From positions 1 through 38,239 of the forward strand of contig NZ_AWSA01000040.1 of assembly GCF_000576595.1 (NCBI RefSeq): 38,239 nucleotides of DNA. Reading direction: 5' to 3'. Source of the DNA: Intrasporangium oryzae NRRL B-24470 (GTDB taxonomy: Bacteria; Actinomycetota; Actinomycetes; Actinomycetales; Dermatophilaceae). Position numbers and translations under genes: made by a program. Of this stretch, positions 23,360 to 30,217 are shown in pieces. How positions within the stretch are numbered: the stretch's first letter is position 1; every line of letters begins with the position of its first letter. The notes under the pieces are model-generated. The model searched no databases. It was not told where the DNA came from and saw only the letters and a program-made list of their open reading frames with translations.

Positions 23360-23992
23360 CTAGTCGTCGAGGAAGTCGGCGGGGTGCCCGAACGTCTCGG
23401 CATGGACGAACGCGGAGAGCGGCAGCCGCGTGCGCGGGAGCCGCGAGCGCGCCTGGAGCCAGCCGGGGACGTCCCACTCCTCACCGTGCGTGGCGGGCAG
23501 GCCGAGCGCGATCCCGGTCGTGACGGCCCAGTGCGCCGGCACGGCGAACCGCCGCGCCGCGGCGGCGTGGTCGAACCCGCCGAACTGGCGCACCTGCAGG
23601 CCCATCGACCGCGCCTGGACCGTGATGTGGGCAACGGCCTGCCCGAGGTCGAACATCGCGTAGTCGCTGTAGGCGATCTCGTGGTCCTCGTCGGTCGCCA
23701 CCTGGTGCAGGGTGAGGATGATCGCCGACGCGGCCGGCGCCCAGACCTGGTTGGCCGCGGAGAGCACCTCGACGATCGCGGCGTGCGTCGCGTCGCCGCG
23801 GCGACCGACGATGAAGCCCCACGGCTGCGAGTTGCCGGCGGAGGGCGCCCAGCGAGCGGCCTCGAGGATGGCCCGGAGCGCAGCGGGCGAGAGCACGTGG
23901 GACCGGTCGTAGATCATGACGCTCTCGCGCTGGCGCAGGAGCGGCGTCAGGATCTCGGGCTGACCGCCCTCCCGCGAACCCGGGTGGGACAT
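23360..23992 (-). CDS. Nitroreductase family protein
   Basis: A 210-residue FMN-dependent NAD(P)H oxidoreductase of the nitroreductase superfamily. Seen: LRQRESVMIYDRSHVLSPAA (the family R-[RS]-S-x-R-x-[FY] region, here R-E-S-V-M-I-Y, lacking the usual Arg), EAARWAPSAGNSQPWGFIVG (FMN and substrate pocket) and GIALGLPATHGEE near the end. The reaction in vivo is unknown; relatives reduce nitro compounds, quinones or flavins. The ATG at 23992 shares one base with the proS stop (TGATG), so translation is coupled to the synthetase gene. A longer frame reading upstream into proS exists but is not supported. Confidence 0.88.
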   Translation of the reverse strand: MSHPGSREGGQPEILTPLLRQRESVMIYDRSHVLSPAALRAILEAARWAPSAGNSQPWGFIVGRRGDATHAAIVEVLSAANQVWAPAASAIILTLHQVATDEDHEIAYSDYAMFDLGQAVAHITVQARSMGLQVRQFGGFDHAAAARRFAVPAHWAVTTGIALGLPATHGEEWDVPGWLQARSRLPRTRLPLSAFVHAETFGHPADFLDD

Positions 23993-25401
23993 CAGTAGGC
24001 CCGGCCCACGACCGCCAGCACGCCCGCCTCGTCCTCGCTGCGCGGCACCGAACCGTCCGGCATGGTGAGGCAGCGCACGGTGATCGCCGACTCGGCGAGC
24101 CGTGCCTCGCCCTCGGGCCCGAGGTCGGCCCAGGGAATCGTCGCCCACCCGGTGCGGGCCGCCTCGGCGGCGTCGTCGACCGTCGCTACGGCGGCGGTGT
24201 GGGCGTCCTTGTGGGCGAGGGCAGCGGCATACAGGGCCTCGTGGTCGGTGTCGAGCGCCGAGAGGACCTCGGGGACGAGGCCTCGGAGCCCGACGGCCGA
24301 CTTGCCCCCCGCGATCCGCCGCGCGACCGTGACCGACCCCTCGGCGAGGTCACGCGGGCCCACCTCGACGCGGATCGGGATGCCCTTGAGCTCGGCGTCG
24401 ACGGCACGTCGACCGAAGGGCGTGTCGACGCGGGCGTCGAGCTCGGCTCGCACCCCCTGCGCGACGAGGTCGTCGACGACCTGGCGCGCCGCCTCGACGA
24501 CTCCCTCGCCCTCCTTGACGACCATGACGAGGACCTGGACCGGTGCCAGGCGCGGCGGGACCCGGAGCCCTGCGTCGTCGCCATGGGCCATGATGAGGCC
24601 GCCGACCATCCGCGTCGACGTGCCCCACGATGTCGTCCACGCGAGCTCCTGGCGGCCCTCGTCGGAGAGGTAGGTGATGTCGAAGGCCTTGGCGAAGTTC
24701 TGGCCGAGCTCGTGCGAGGTGCCCATCTGCAGCGCCTTGCCGTCGCGCATCATCCCCTCGAGCGCGAGGGTGTTGGTGGCCCCGGCGAAGCGCTCCCGCG
24801 CAGTCTTGCGGCCGAGCACGACCGGCATGGCGAGCATCTCGCGCATGAAGGCGGCGTAGACGTCCTCGTGGATCCGCTTCGCGTAGAGGCGCGCGTCCTC
24901 CTCGGTCGCGTGCGCCGTGTGGCCCTCCTGCCAGAGGAACTCGCTCGTCCGGAGGAAGATCCTCGGGCGCAGCTCCCACCGGACGACGTTGGCCCACTGG
25001 TTGAGCAGGAGCGGCAGGTCGCGGTAGCTCTGCGTCCACTTCGCCATGAACTCGCCGATGACGGTCTCCGACGTGGGGCGGACGACGACGGGCTCCTCGA
25101 GCTCCTTGCCACCGGCGTGCGTGACGACGGCGAGCTCGGGGCTGAAGCCCTCGACGTGCTCGGCCTCGCGCGTGAGGTAGGACTCCGGGATGAAGAGCGG
25201 GAAGTAGGCGTTGCGCGCGCCCGCCTCCTTGATCCGGCGGTCCATGTCGGACTGCATCCGCTCCCAGATGGAGTAGCCGTACGGCCGGATGACCATGGTT
25301 CCGCGAACCGGCCCGTTGTCGGCGAGCTCCGCCTTGGCGATGACGTCCTGGTACCAGCGAGGGAAGTCTTCGGACTGCGGGGTGAGCACGCTCTTGGCCA
25401 T
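23992..25401 (-). CDS. proS: Prolyl-tRNA synthetase, eukaryote/archaeon-like (class 3) type
   Basis: A 469-residue class II synthetase that charges tRNA-Pro. Motif 1 region: GTMVIRPYGYSIWERMQ; then FPLFIPESYL; motif 2: FLRTSEFLWQEGHTAHAT; motif 3-like: AWTTSWGTSTRMVGGLIMAH; a C-terminal anticodon-binding domain PVQVLVMVVKEGEG. The length and TSEFLWQEGHTAHAT identify the short eukaryote-like ProS, without the roughly 180-residue INS editing domain of the common bacterial enzyme. The start ATG at 25401 has no Shine-Dalgarno; TAGGAT lies exactly 6 nt upstream, so the message is probably leaderless. The nitroreductase gene is translationally coupled behind it. Confidence 0.95.
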   Translation of the reverse strand: MAKSVLTPQSEDFPRWYQDVIAKAELADNGPVRGTMVIRPYGYSIWERMQSDMDRRIKEAGARNAYFPLFIPESYLTREAEHVEGFSPELAVVTHAGGKELEEPVVVRPTSETVIGEFMAKWTQSYRDLPLLLNQWANVVRWELRPRIFLRTSEFLWQEGHTAHATEEDARLYAKRIHEDVYAAFMREMLAMPVVLGRKTARERFAGATNTLALEGMMRDGKALQMGTSHELGQNFAKAFDITYLSDEGRQELAWTTSWGTSTRMVGGLIMAHGDDAGLRVPPRLAPVQVLVMVVKEGEGVVEAARQVVDDLVAQGVRAELDARVDTPFGRRAVDAELKGIPIRVEVGPRDLAEGSVTVARRIAGGKSAVGLRGLVPEVLSALDTDHEALYAAALAHKDAHTAAVATVDDAAEAARTGWATIPWADLGPEGEARLAESAITVRCLTMPDGSVPRSEDEAGVLAVVGRAY

Positions 25402-25407
25402 GCGCAG

Positions 25408-25413
25408 ATCCTA
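25408..25413 (-). promoter_or_regulatory. Putative -10 box of proS (leaderless)
   Basis: Minus-strand TAGGAT, 6 nt, then the ATG at 25401. Matches TANNNT at leaderless spacing. Confidence 0.55.
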
Positions 25414-25446
25414 GGCGGCGGCCCGGGCGTGGGCGCGGGCCCCCGC

Positions 25447-26322
25447 TCAGACCCGGTGCATCGTCGCGACCATGAACGCCTGCCAGGCCTCGCGCGAGCC
25501 GGCGAGCTCGCCGGGGCCGCCGGCCTCCTCGAGGATCTTCGTCGTCACGTCTCGCGTCGTGTCGTCCCACTCCCCCGTGACCTCGACGTCGGTCCGGCCC
25601 CACACGTGACGGCACATCGCCTGGACGGCCTGGACCTGCGCCCCGGAGCGCCGGATGAGGCGCGGCCGCTCGTCGCCGAACCGCCCGATGTCGACGTGGA
25701 CGTGGTTGGTGTGGGCGCCGTCAAAGAGGTAGGTGAGGACGTCGGCGAACTCGTGGTGCAGTCCCGCCGCGGTGCGCCAGTAGGCCGCGAGCCGTCGGCG
25801 CCGCTCGGAGGCAGGAGCGTCGCGCCAGAGGTCGTAGCGCAGCGAGACGAGGTCCTTGCCGCCCCCGCGGAGCCGCGCGAGGTCGAAGGCCTGCCCCGAG
25901 CTGTGCCACGAGGTCGCCGACTTCGGGGCCCACGCGCCGTACGACCTCACCTCGTCGGGGTCCTGACCGAGGTGGGTCCGGTGCAGCGCCAGCCAGGCGT
26001 CGAGCCGCCTGCCGAACGCCTCGTCGACGTAGTAGGTCGCCCGCCTCCCGCTCACCTCGTAGACGTATGCCGCTGAGCCGACGCTGCGACGCGCCTGCAG
26101 GGCCGTCGAGTCGACCGGCCGCGGGCGCATCCACACCTCGCGGGGCAACGGGCCGGAGAGCCCGGGCACCTCGGGGAGGCCAGGGAGGCCGACGCCGCGG
26201 GACACGGCATACGTGCCGGTGGCTGCGACGACGCCGAGGGCTCCGAGCGTCAGGAGGCGGCGGCGGCTCACCTGGCCGCGCTCCTCGCCCGTCGGCACCG
26301 GGTCCGGCGTGTCCTCCCTCAT
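25447..26322 (-). CDS. Tat-exported extensin/M15-like (VanY-fold) protein
   Basis: 291 residues. The N-terminus carries a twin-arginine signal, SRRRLLTLGALGVVAATG (residues 19-36), so it is exported folded. The mature part has a zinc-peptidase-like pattern: SWHSSGQAFDLARL (His ... Asp) and, about 60 residues on, NHVHVDIGRFGD (His-x-His). These are the ligands of the D-Ala-D-Ala carboxypeptidase M15 / extensin-like C-terminal fold, which suggests a cell-wall hydrolase. There is an obvious C-terminal helical extension (TRDVTTKILEEAGGPGELAG) of unknown role. It ends 45 nt upstream of proS in the same direction, with the leaderless proS promoter between, so the two are separate units. Confidence 0.82.
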   Translation of the reverse strand: MREDTPDPVPTGEERGQVSRRRLLTLGALGVVAATGTYAVSRGVGLPGLPEVPGLSGPLPREVWMRPRPVDSTALQARRSVGSAAYVYEVSGRRATYYVDEAFGRRLDAWLALHRTHLGQDPDEVRSYGAWAPKSATSWHSSGQAFDLARLRGGGKDLVSLRYDLWRDAPASERRRRLAAYWRTAAGLHHEFADVLTYLFDGAHTNHVHVDIGRFGDERPRLIRRSGAQVQAVQAMCRHVWGRTDVEVTGEWDDTTRDVTTKILEEAGGPGELAGSREAWQAFMVATMHRV

Positions 26323-26416
26323 GCCGAGACCAACGTGGCAGGGGCCCTCGCGGGTTCCGCTCCCGGCGGCAGCGTGGCGCGCGCGCTTCCGGCAGGCCGG
26401 ATGTGGCTGTCGCCCC

Positions 26417-26422
26417 TACGCT
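26417..26422 (+). promoter_or_regulatory. Surviving -10 box of the esterase pseudogene
   Basis: TACGCT, 6 nt, then GTG at 26429: the same leaderless pattern as the intact genes, which supports the GTG as the ancestral start. Confidence 0.4.
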
Positions 26423-26428
26423 CTGGGC

Positions 26429-26882
26429 GTGGACCGAGACGAGGGTGGACGCGACGATCCGTCCTCGGGACAGCGGCGGTCGGCCTCCCCGGCATCGTGA
26501 CGGCATCCGGGCGGGGCCGCTCGAGACCGAGGGCCTGGTGGGTACGGCGCGCTGCGCATCGCCTGCGACCTCGTCCCCGACCGCGTGCGAGGGGTCGTGG
26601 CGGTGAGCGCGGCGCTCTGGCGGCGGGCCGGCGAGACGCCGGCCGGGGCCTTCGACGACCGGGCGGACTACCAGCGCAACTCGGTCTTCGAGCGGATCGG
26701 CGGACTCGCTCGCCTTCGGGTCCGGATCGACTGCGGCACTTCGGACCCCTTCATCGCCGCCAACCGGTTCCCCGCGCAGAGGCTCACCCGCGCCACAGCT
26801 CGGTTCACGTCCGGCGGCCATGACGAGCTACTGGCGTGCACAGGCGCCGGACGAGATGGCGTGGGCGGCCGCGACGACGTGA
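26429..26882 (+). pseudogene. Remnant of a Tat-exported alpha/beta-hydrolase esterase
   Basis: Coding traces lie in three frames. A GTG at 26429 opens a frame that stops after 23 codons. One frame over is a Tat-signal remnant TRRSVLGTAAVGLPGIV (about 26454-26504). A third frame then reads GGYGALRIACDLVPDRVRG, LRVRIDCGTSDPFIAANR and TSGGHD (about 26534-26824), the C-terminal half of the actinobacterial esterase family. One shift on comes YWRAQAPDEMAWAAATT and a TGA at 26880-26882. The block between signal and GGYG, including the GWSMG nucleophile Ser, is missing. At least two frameshifts and one deletion make a functional protein impossible. Hairpin copy A of the repeat family begins directly after the stop. 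Confidence 0.75.
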
Positions 26883-26940
26883 CCCCCGGTTCGATGTATC
26901 TGCGAGCGCCAGAGGGCGCGGCGATACATCGAACCGGGGG
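26883..26940. repeat. Hairpin repeat copy A
   Basis: Perfect 18-bp arms 26883-26900 (CCCCCGGTTCGATGTATC) and 26923-26940, with a small inner stem GCGCC/GGCGC in the 22-nt loop. The arm sequence is identical to that of copy C at 30144-30205 and close to copy B at 28555-28614, while loops differ. It can act as a terminator, but the conserved arm sequence makes it a repeat family. Confidence 0.85.
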
Positions 26941-26952
26941 ACGGTGCGGGGA

Positions 26953-26979
26953 TGTCACACCTCAGGAGTCGCGCGTGTC
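26953..26979 (+). promoter_or_regulatory. ECF41-type promoter of the AhpD-like gene
   Basis: TGTCACA (26953-26959), 16 nt, then TGTC (26976-26979), about 57 nt before the ATG. As I recall it, the published ECF41 target consensus is TGTCACA-N16-CGTC; only the first base of the -10 differs. ECF41 factors normally drive their neighbouring carboxymuconolactone-decarboxylase-type gene from such a site. Confidence 0.7.
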
Positions 26980-27035
26980 CACGCTCTGACGGCGCCGTCA
27001 CCCGCGGCGCCCGCGATCCTGGAGGAAGGACCACG

Positions 27036-27659
27036 ATGACCACCCCCACCGCCCACCGCATCACCACGCCCACTGCCACTCCGATCGCACCTGTGAGCAC
27101 CGAGCGCTCCGCACGCGTGCCCCTCGAACACCGGCCGACGCTCTTCGTCCGGCTCGTCTCTGGGTGGAGCCGGCGGCGCTACGGGACGGTGCTCGAGCCC
27201 GGCCTCGCGATGCTGCACAACCGGCGCGTCCTGATGTCGGTCTCGCGGTTCGAGATGTCCGTCGAGAAGTGGTCGAGCGTCGAGTCGGGCCTCAAGGACC
27301 TCGCCTGTGCGGCTGTGGCGGCGGGGATCGGCTGCAGCTGGTGCATGGACTTCGGTTGGTACGTGTCACGCAACAACGGCCTCGACGTCCGCAAGCTCGA
27401 GCACCTGACCGACTGGCGCGACGCCGATGTCTACACGCCGCTCGAGCGGTCGGTGCTGGCCTATGCGGAGGCCATGACCGCCACCCCGCCCGAGGTGACC
27501 GACGAGATGGTCGCCGACCTCCGAGGGCACCTCTCCGACGGGCAGCTCGTCGAGCTGACTGAGATGATCTCGCTCGAGAACCTCCGCTCCCGGACGAACT
27601 CGGCCCTCGGCCTCACGAGCCAGGGCTTCAAGGACCACTGTGAGGTGCCAGCCCGGTGA
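27036..27659 (+). CDS. Carboxymuconolactone decarboxylase / AhpD-like protein
   Basis: A 207-residue CMD/AhpD-family protein. The helical core contains SVESGLKDLACAAVAAGIG followed by CSWCMDFGWY, the redox-type Cys-x-x-Cys motif of AhpD-like alkylhydroperoxidases, and TPLERSVLAYAEAMTATP. AhpD proteins pass electrons to peroxidases; the true substrate here is unknown. The ATG at 27036 follows GGAGGAAGGA. It is the typical COE partner of ECF41 sigma factors and overlaps the sigma gene by 4 nt (GTGA), so both are translated from one message beginning at the TGTCACA promoter. Confidence 0.9.
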   Translation: MTTPTAHRITTPTATPIAPVSTERSARVPLEHRPTLFVRLVSGWSRRRYGTVLEPGLAMLHNRRVLMSVSRFEMSVEKWSSVESGLKDLACAAVAAGIGCSWCMDFGWYVSRNNGLDVRKLEHLTDWRDADVYTPLERSVLAYAEAMTATPPEVTDEMVADLRGHLSDGQLVELTEMISLENLRSRTNSALGLTSQGFKDHCEVPAR

Positions 27660-28552
27660 ACGACCCCGGCATGAACGACCCCCGCAGCAACGATGCGGCC
27701 GCCACGTTCGAGGACCACCGCCGCCTCCTCGTCGGCGCCGCCTACCGCCTGCTCGGCAGCCACTCGGACGCCGAGGACGTCGTGCAGGAGGTCTGGATCC
27801 GCTGGAGCACGGTCGACGCGTCCACGATCGACGAGCCGCGCGCCTACCTCCTCACGATCACGACCCGGCTCGCGCTGAACCGTTTGCGGCAGCTGAGAAC
27901 CCGTCGCGAGAGCTATGTCGGCCCGTGGCTGCCGGAGCCGGTGTCGAGCGACCCCCGCGATGACGGCGCGGCTGCGGCGGAGCTCGCTGACGACGTGTCG
28001 ATGGCGATGCTCATCGTCCTCGAGTCCCTGAGCCCGCTCGAGCGCGCGGCCTTCGTGCTCGCCGACGTCTTCGGTATGCCGTCCGGCGAGGTCGCGGGGG
28101 CGCTCGACCGCTCTCCCGCCGCCGTCCGCCAGCTCGTGCACCGCGCCCGTTCACACATCGAGGCCCGCCAGCCACGGACGGTCGTCGACACGGCCCGACA
28201 CCGTGAGGTCACCGAGCGCTTCCTGGCCGCGGCGACGAACGGCGACCTCGCGGGGCTTGTCGCCGTGCTCTCCCCCGATGTCACGCTGGTGACCGACGGC
28301 GGCGGTGTCCGCAGGGCAGCGCTACGGCCGATCCACTCGGCTGACAAGGTGATTCGTTGGCTCTTCGGTGTGATGGGTCGCAGGGACGCCGAACCCGTGA
28401 CCGCCCGCCTCCAGGTCGTCAACGGGGAGACGGCCGTCGTGCTCGATACAGCGGAGGGCATCGACTCGGTCTGGTTCGTCACCGTCGAGGACGACCGGGT
28501 CAGCGAGGTCCACGCGATCCGCAACCCCGACAAGCTCGGCGCCATCACCTGA
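27656..28552 (+). CDS. ECF41 (SigJ-like) RNA polymerase sigma factor
   Basis: 298 residues. Region 2: GAAYRLLGSHSDAEDVVQEV and WIRWSTVD; region 4: LSPLERAAFVLADVFGMPSG and SPAAVRQLVHRARSHIEA. A fused SnoaL-like C-terminal domain follows (about 180-298) with VTERFLAAATNGDLAGLVAV, VTDGGGVRRAALRPIHSADK and ending NPDKLGAIT. This layout, and the adjoining AhpD-like gene, define ECF41, in which the C-terminal domain replaces a separate anti-sigma factor as regulator. The start GTG at 27656 overlaps the AhpD-like stop. It is expected to activate the TGTCACA site at 26953. A hairpin repeat follows the stop. Confidence 0.95.
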   Translation: MNDPGMNDPRSNDAAATFEDHRRLLVGAAYRLLGSHSDAEDVVQEVWIRWSTVDASTIDEPRAYLLTITTRLALNRLRQLRTRRESYVGPWLPEPVSSDPRDDGAAAAELADDVSMAMLIVLESLSPLERAAFVLADVFGMPSGEVAGALDRSPAAVRQLVHRARSHIEARQPRTVVDTARHREVTERFLAAATNGDLAGLVAVLSPDVTLVTDGGGVRRAALRPIHSADKVIRWLFGVMGRRDAEPVTARLQVVNGETAVVLDTAEGIDSVWFVTVEDDRVSEVHAIRNPDKLGAIT

Positions 28553-28554
28553 CA

Positions 28555-28614
28555 ACCCCCGCTTCGATGTATCCGCGCGAGCCAGGGGCCGCGGGGTTAC
28601 ATCGAATCCGGGGT
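28555..28614. repeat. Hairpin repeat copy B (diverged)
   Basis: Same layout as copies A and C, beginning 3 nt after the ECF41 stop. Left arm CCCCGCTTCGATGTATCC, right arm TTACATCGAATCCGGGG with a bulge and a mismatch. Acts by position as terminator between the two sigma modules. Confidence 0.75.
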
Positions 28615-28636
28615 AGGGGTCGCCTCCGCCGTCGCC

Positions 28637-28663
28637 TGTCATACGGCAACCTTCTGCCGCGTC
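28637..28663 (+). promoter_or_regulatory. ECF-type promoter of the second sigma module
   Basis: TGTCATA (28637-28643), exactly 16 nt, then CGTC (28660-28663), 16 nt before the ATG at 28680. Nearly the same as the ECF41 site at 26953. Predicted start of transcription is about 28670, giving a very short leader unless the GTG at 28710 is the real start. Confidence 0.65.
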
Positions 28664-28679
28664 AGGCGTAGTACGGGAC

Positions 28680-29201
28680 ATGAGAGCGACAATCGAGCGG
28701 GGCGGGGGCGTGCACGAGGACTTTCGGGCTCTCTTCGACGGACATGCCACCCGGGTTGTGAGGCTGGCCGCGCTCCTCGGTGCCGAAGACCCCGAGGACG
28801 TGGCACAAGAGGCGTTCTGCCGTCTCTTCGAGAAGCGGGATCGGCTGCGCGGCGAGATCGCCGAGGCCGGCGCGTATCTCAACCGGACCGTCGTGAACCT
28901 GGTCCGTGACCGCCACCGGCGCAGCATGACCCACCGACGGCTCGGACTGCTCAACCGTCGCGACGACGAGCGCCAGGAACCGTCCGCGGAGGAGCTCGGC
29001 GTCCGGGCCGACGACCACCGGCGTGTGAGTGCCGCGCTGCGGGCTATAGCGCCACGGCGCCGAGAGGCCGTGGTCCTGCGCTACTGGCTCGACCTGTCGT
29101 ACGCGGACATCGCCGTCGTCATGGGCACGAGTCTCGGCTCGGCCAAGTCATCGGTCTCCCGAGGCCTCGACGACCTGTACGCCCACCTGGAGGAGTCATG
29201 A
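28680..29201 (+). CDS. ECF-subfamily RNA polymerase sigma factor
   Basis: 173 residues. Region 2: LFDGHATRVVRLAALLGAED, DPEDVAQEAFCRLFEKRDRL and AYLNRTVVNLVRDRHRRS; region 4: RRREAVVLRYWLDLSYADIA and SLGSAKSSVSRGLDDLYAHL. Resembles the actinobacterial SigE-type ECF group. ATG 28680 or GTG 28710 (in frame, 10 codons later, with a purine-rich lead) could start it. Its stop overlaps the ATG of the membrane protein downstream by 4 nt (ATGA), the usual pairing with an anti-sigma factor. The TGTCATA-N16-CGTC site immediately upstream fits autoregulation. Confidence 0.93.
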   Translation: MRATIERGGGVHEDFRALFDGHATRVVRLAALLGAEDPEDVAQEAFCRLFEKRDRLRGEIAEAGAYLNRTVVNLVRDRHRRSMTHRRLGLLNRRDDERQEPSAEELGVRADDHRRVSAALRAIAPRRREAVVLRYWLDLSYADIAVVMGTSLGSAKSSVSRGLDDLYAHLEES

Positions 29202-30130
29202 ACAACAGGGAACACCTCGCGCACGAGCTGCTCGACGCCGAGGCACGCAGCCACGACGTCGACACCGAGCGGCTCTGGAACGAGCTCGAGGGCCGACTGT
29301 GGGGCCAAGGCGCCGGAACCGGTGCCCACCGGCACTCGAGGCTTGCCGTTGCCGCGGCGGCCGCCGTCACCGCAGCTGTGGCCGGCACCGCGATCTGGGC
29401 GACCGGGCACGGCCAGGGGCCGACGCCTGCGCCCGCCTCCTCGAGCTCGGCTGCCACGGCGACGAGCCGCTCGTCCACCCCGGTGACGACCGACGACCGG
29501 CCAACGGCGACGCCTACCCCACCGAGAGCGACTGCCACGGCTGACCAGACGCCGGTGACAACAGTCCCACCGGCCGCGCCTGCACTGTCAGAGGGCAACC
29601 TCATGCGGTCCACCGACTACCGGACTGCGGGATGGCTCGTCGGCTCGATCGCCACGGCCACCGGGTGGGGGCAGTCGGCCATCTCGGTGTGCCAGGACAG
29701 CCTTGCCGGGCCGGACAAGGACGTCGAGGCGGTCTACACCGGTGTCGGCTATCACGATCTCCCGGGTCGACAGCTCGTCACGAACCAGTACGTCGTGGCG
29801 TTCAGGGACGGCGCGAGCGCCGAGCGGGCCGCGACCGGGGTCGCTGGCTGGGGTGCGCGCTGTCAGCAGCTCGACCGGGTCGCGCTGCGGGGCGCGATCG
29901 TCACGGCCACCCCAGCTCGACAGGTGGGGCTTCCCGGGGGCAGCGACGGCCAGTGGTACACGATCTCGGTGACGCAGTCGGACGGAACCCGCCACGCCGA
30001 GCTCGTGTCCGTCGTCCGGGCGCAGGACCGGCTGTCGGTCGCCGTGCTCTCCGAGAGCAACCCGGCAGGCTCCGTCGACGCCGTGGACGGCGTCGCCCTC
30101 CTGACCCGGGCGGCAGCGCGGCTGGGCTGA
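29198..30130 (+). CDS. Putative membrane anti-sigma / sensor protein
   Basis: A 310-residue single-pass protein: an acidic N-terminal cytoplasmic part (MNNREHLAHELLDAEARSHD), one membrane helix at about 48-68, then a Thr/Pro/Ala linker and a folded extracellular domain (about 135-310) with AISVCQDSLAG and GARCQQLDRVALRG, two Cys that could pair. The outer domain is reminiscent of PknH-type sensor domains, but that is weak. There is no zinc-binding HxxxCxxC anti-sigma motif. The coupling to the ECF gene suggests that the N-terminus holds the sigma factor and the outer domain senses a signal. This is inference from context. Confidence 0.75.
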   Translation: MNNREHLAHELLDAEARSHDVDTERLWNELEGRLWGQGAGTGAHRHSRLAVAAAAAVTAAVAGTAIWATGHGQGPTPAPASSSSAATATSRSSTPVTTDDRPTATPTPPRATATADQTPVTTVPPAAPALSEGNLMRSTDYRTAGWLVGSIATATGWGQSAISVCQDSLAGPDKDVEAVYTGVGYHDLPGRQLVTNQYVVAFRDGASAERAATGVAGWGARCQQLDRVALRGAIVTATPARQVGLPGGSDGQWYTISVTQSDGTRHAELVSVVRAQDRLSVAVLSESNPAGSVDAVDGVALLTRAAARLG

Positions 30131-30143
30131 GTCGCCCCGCCCA

Positions 30144-30205
30144 CCCCCCCGGTTCGATGTATCGCCGCGGCCCCTGGCACGCGCGGATACATCGAACCGG
30201 GGGGG
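30144..30205. repeat. Hairpin repeat copy C
   Basis: Perfect 20-bp arms 30144-30163 and 30186-30205. The 18 inner bases of the arm, CCCCCGGTTCGATGTATC, match copy A exactly. Lies between convergent genes and can terminate both. Confidence 0.85.
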
Positions 30206-30217
30206 TCACGGGGTCGG

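Noticed and set aside
26883-30205. CRISPR array from the three similar hairpin copies
   Set aside because: Spacing is 1.6 kb with genes between, arms are inverted repeats, and no cas genes are present.
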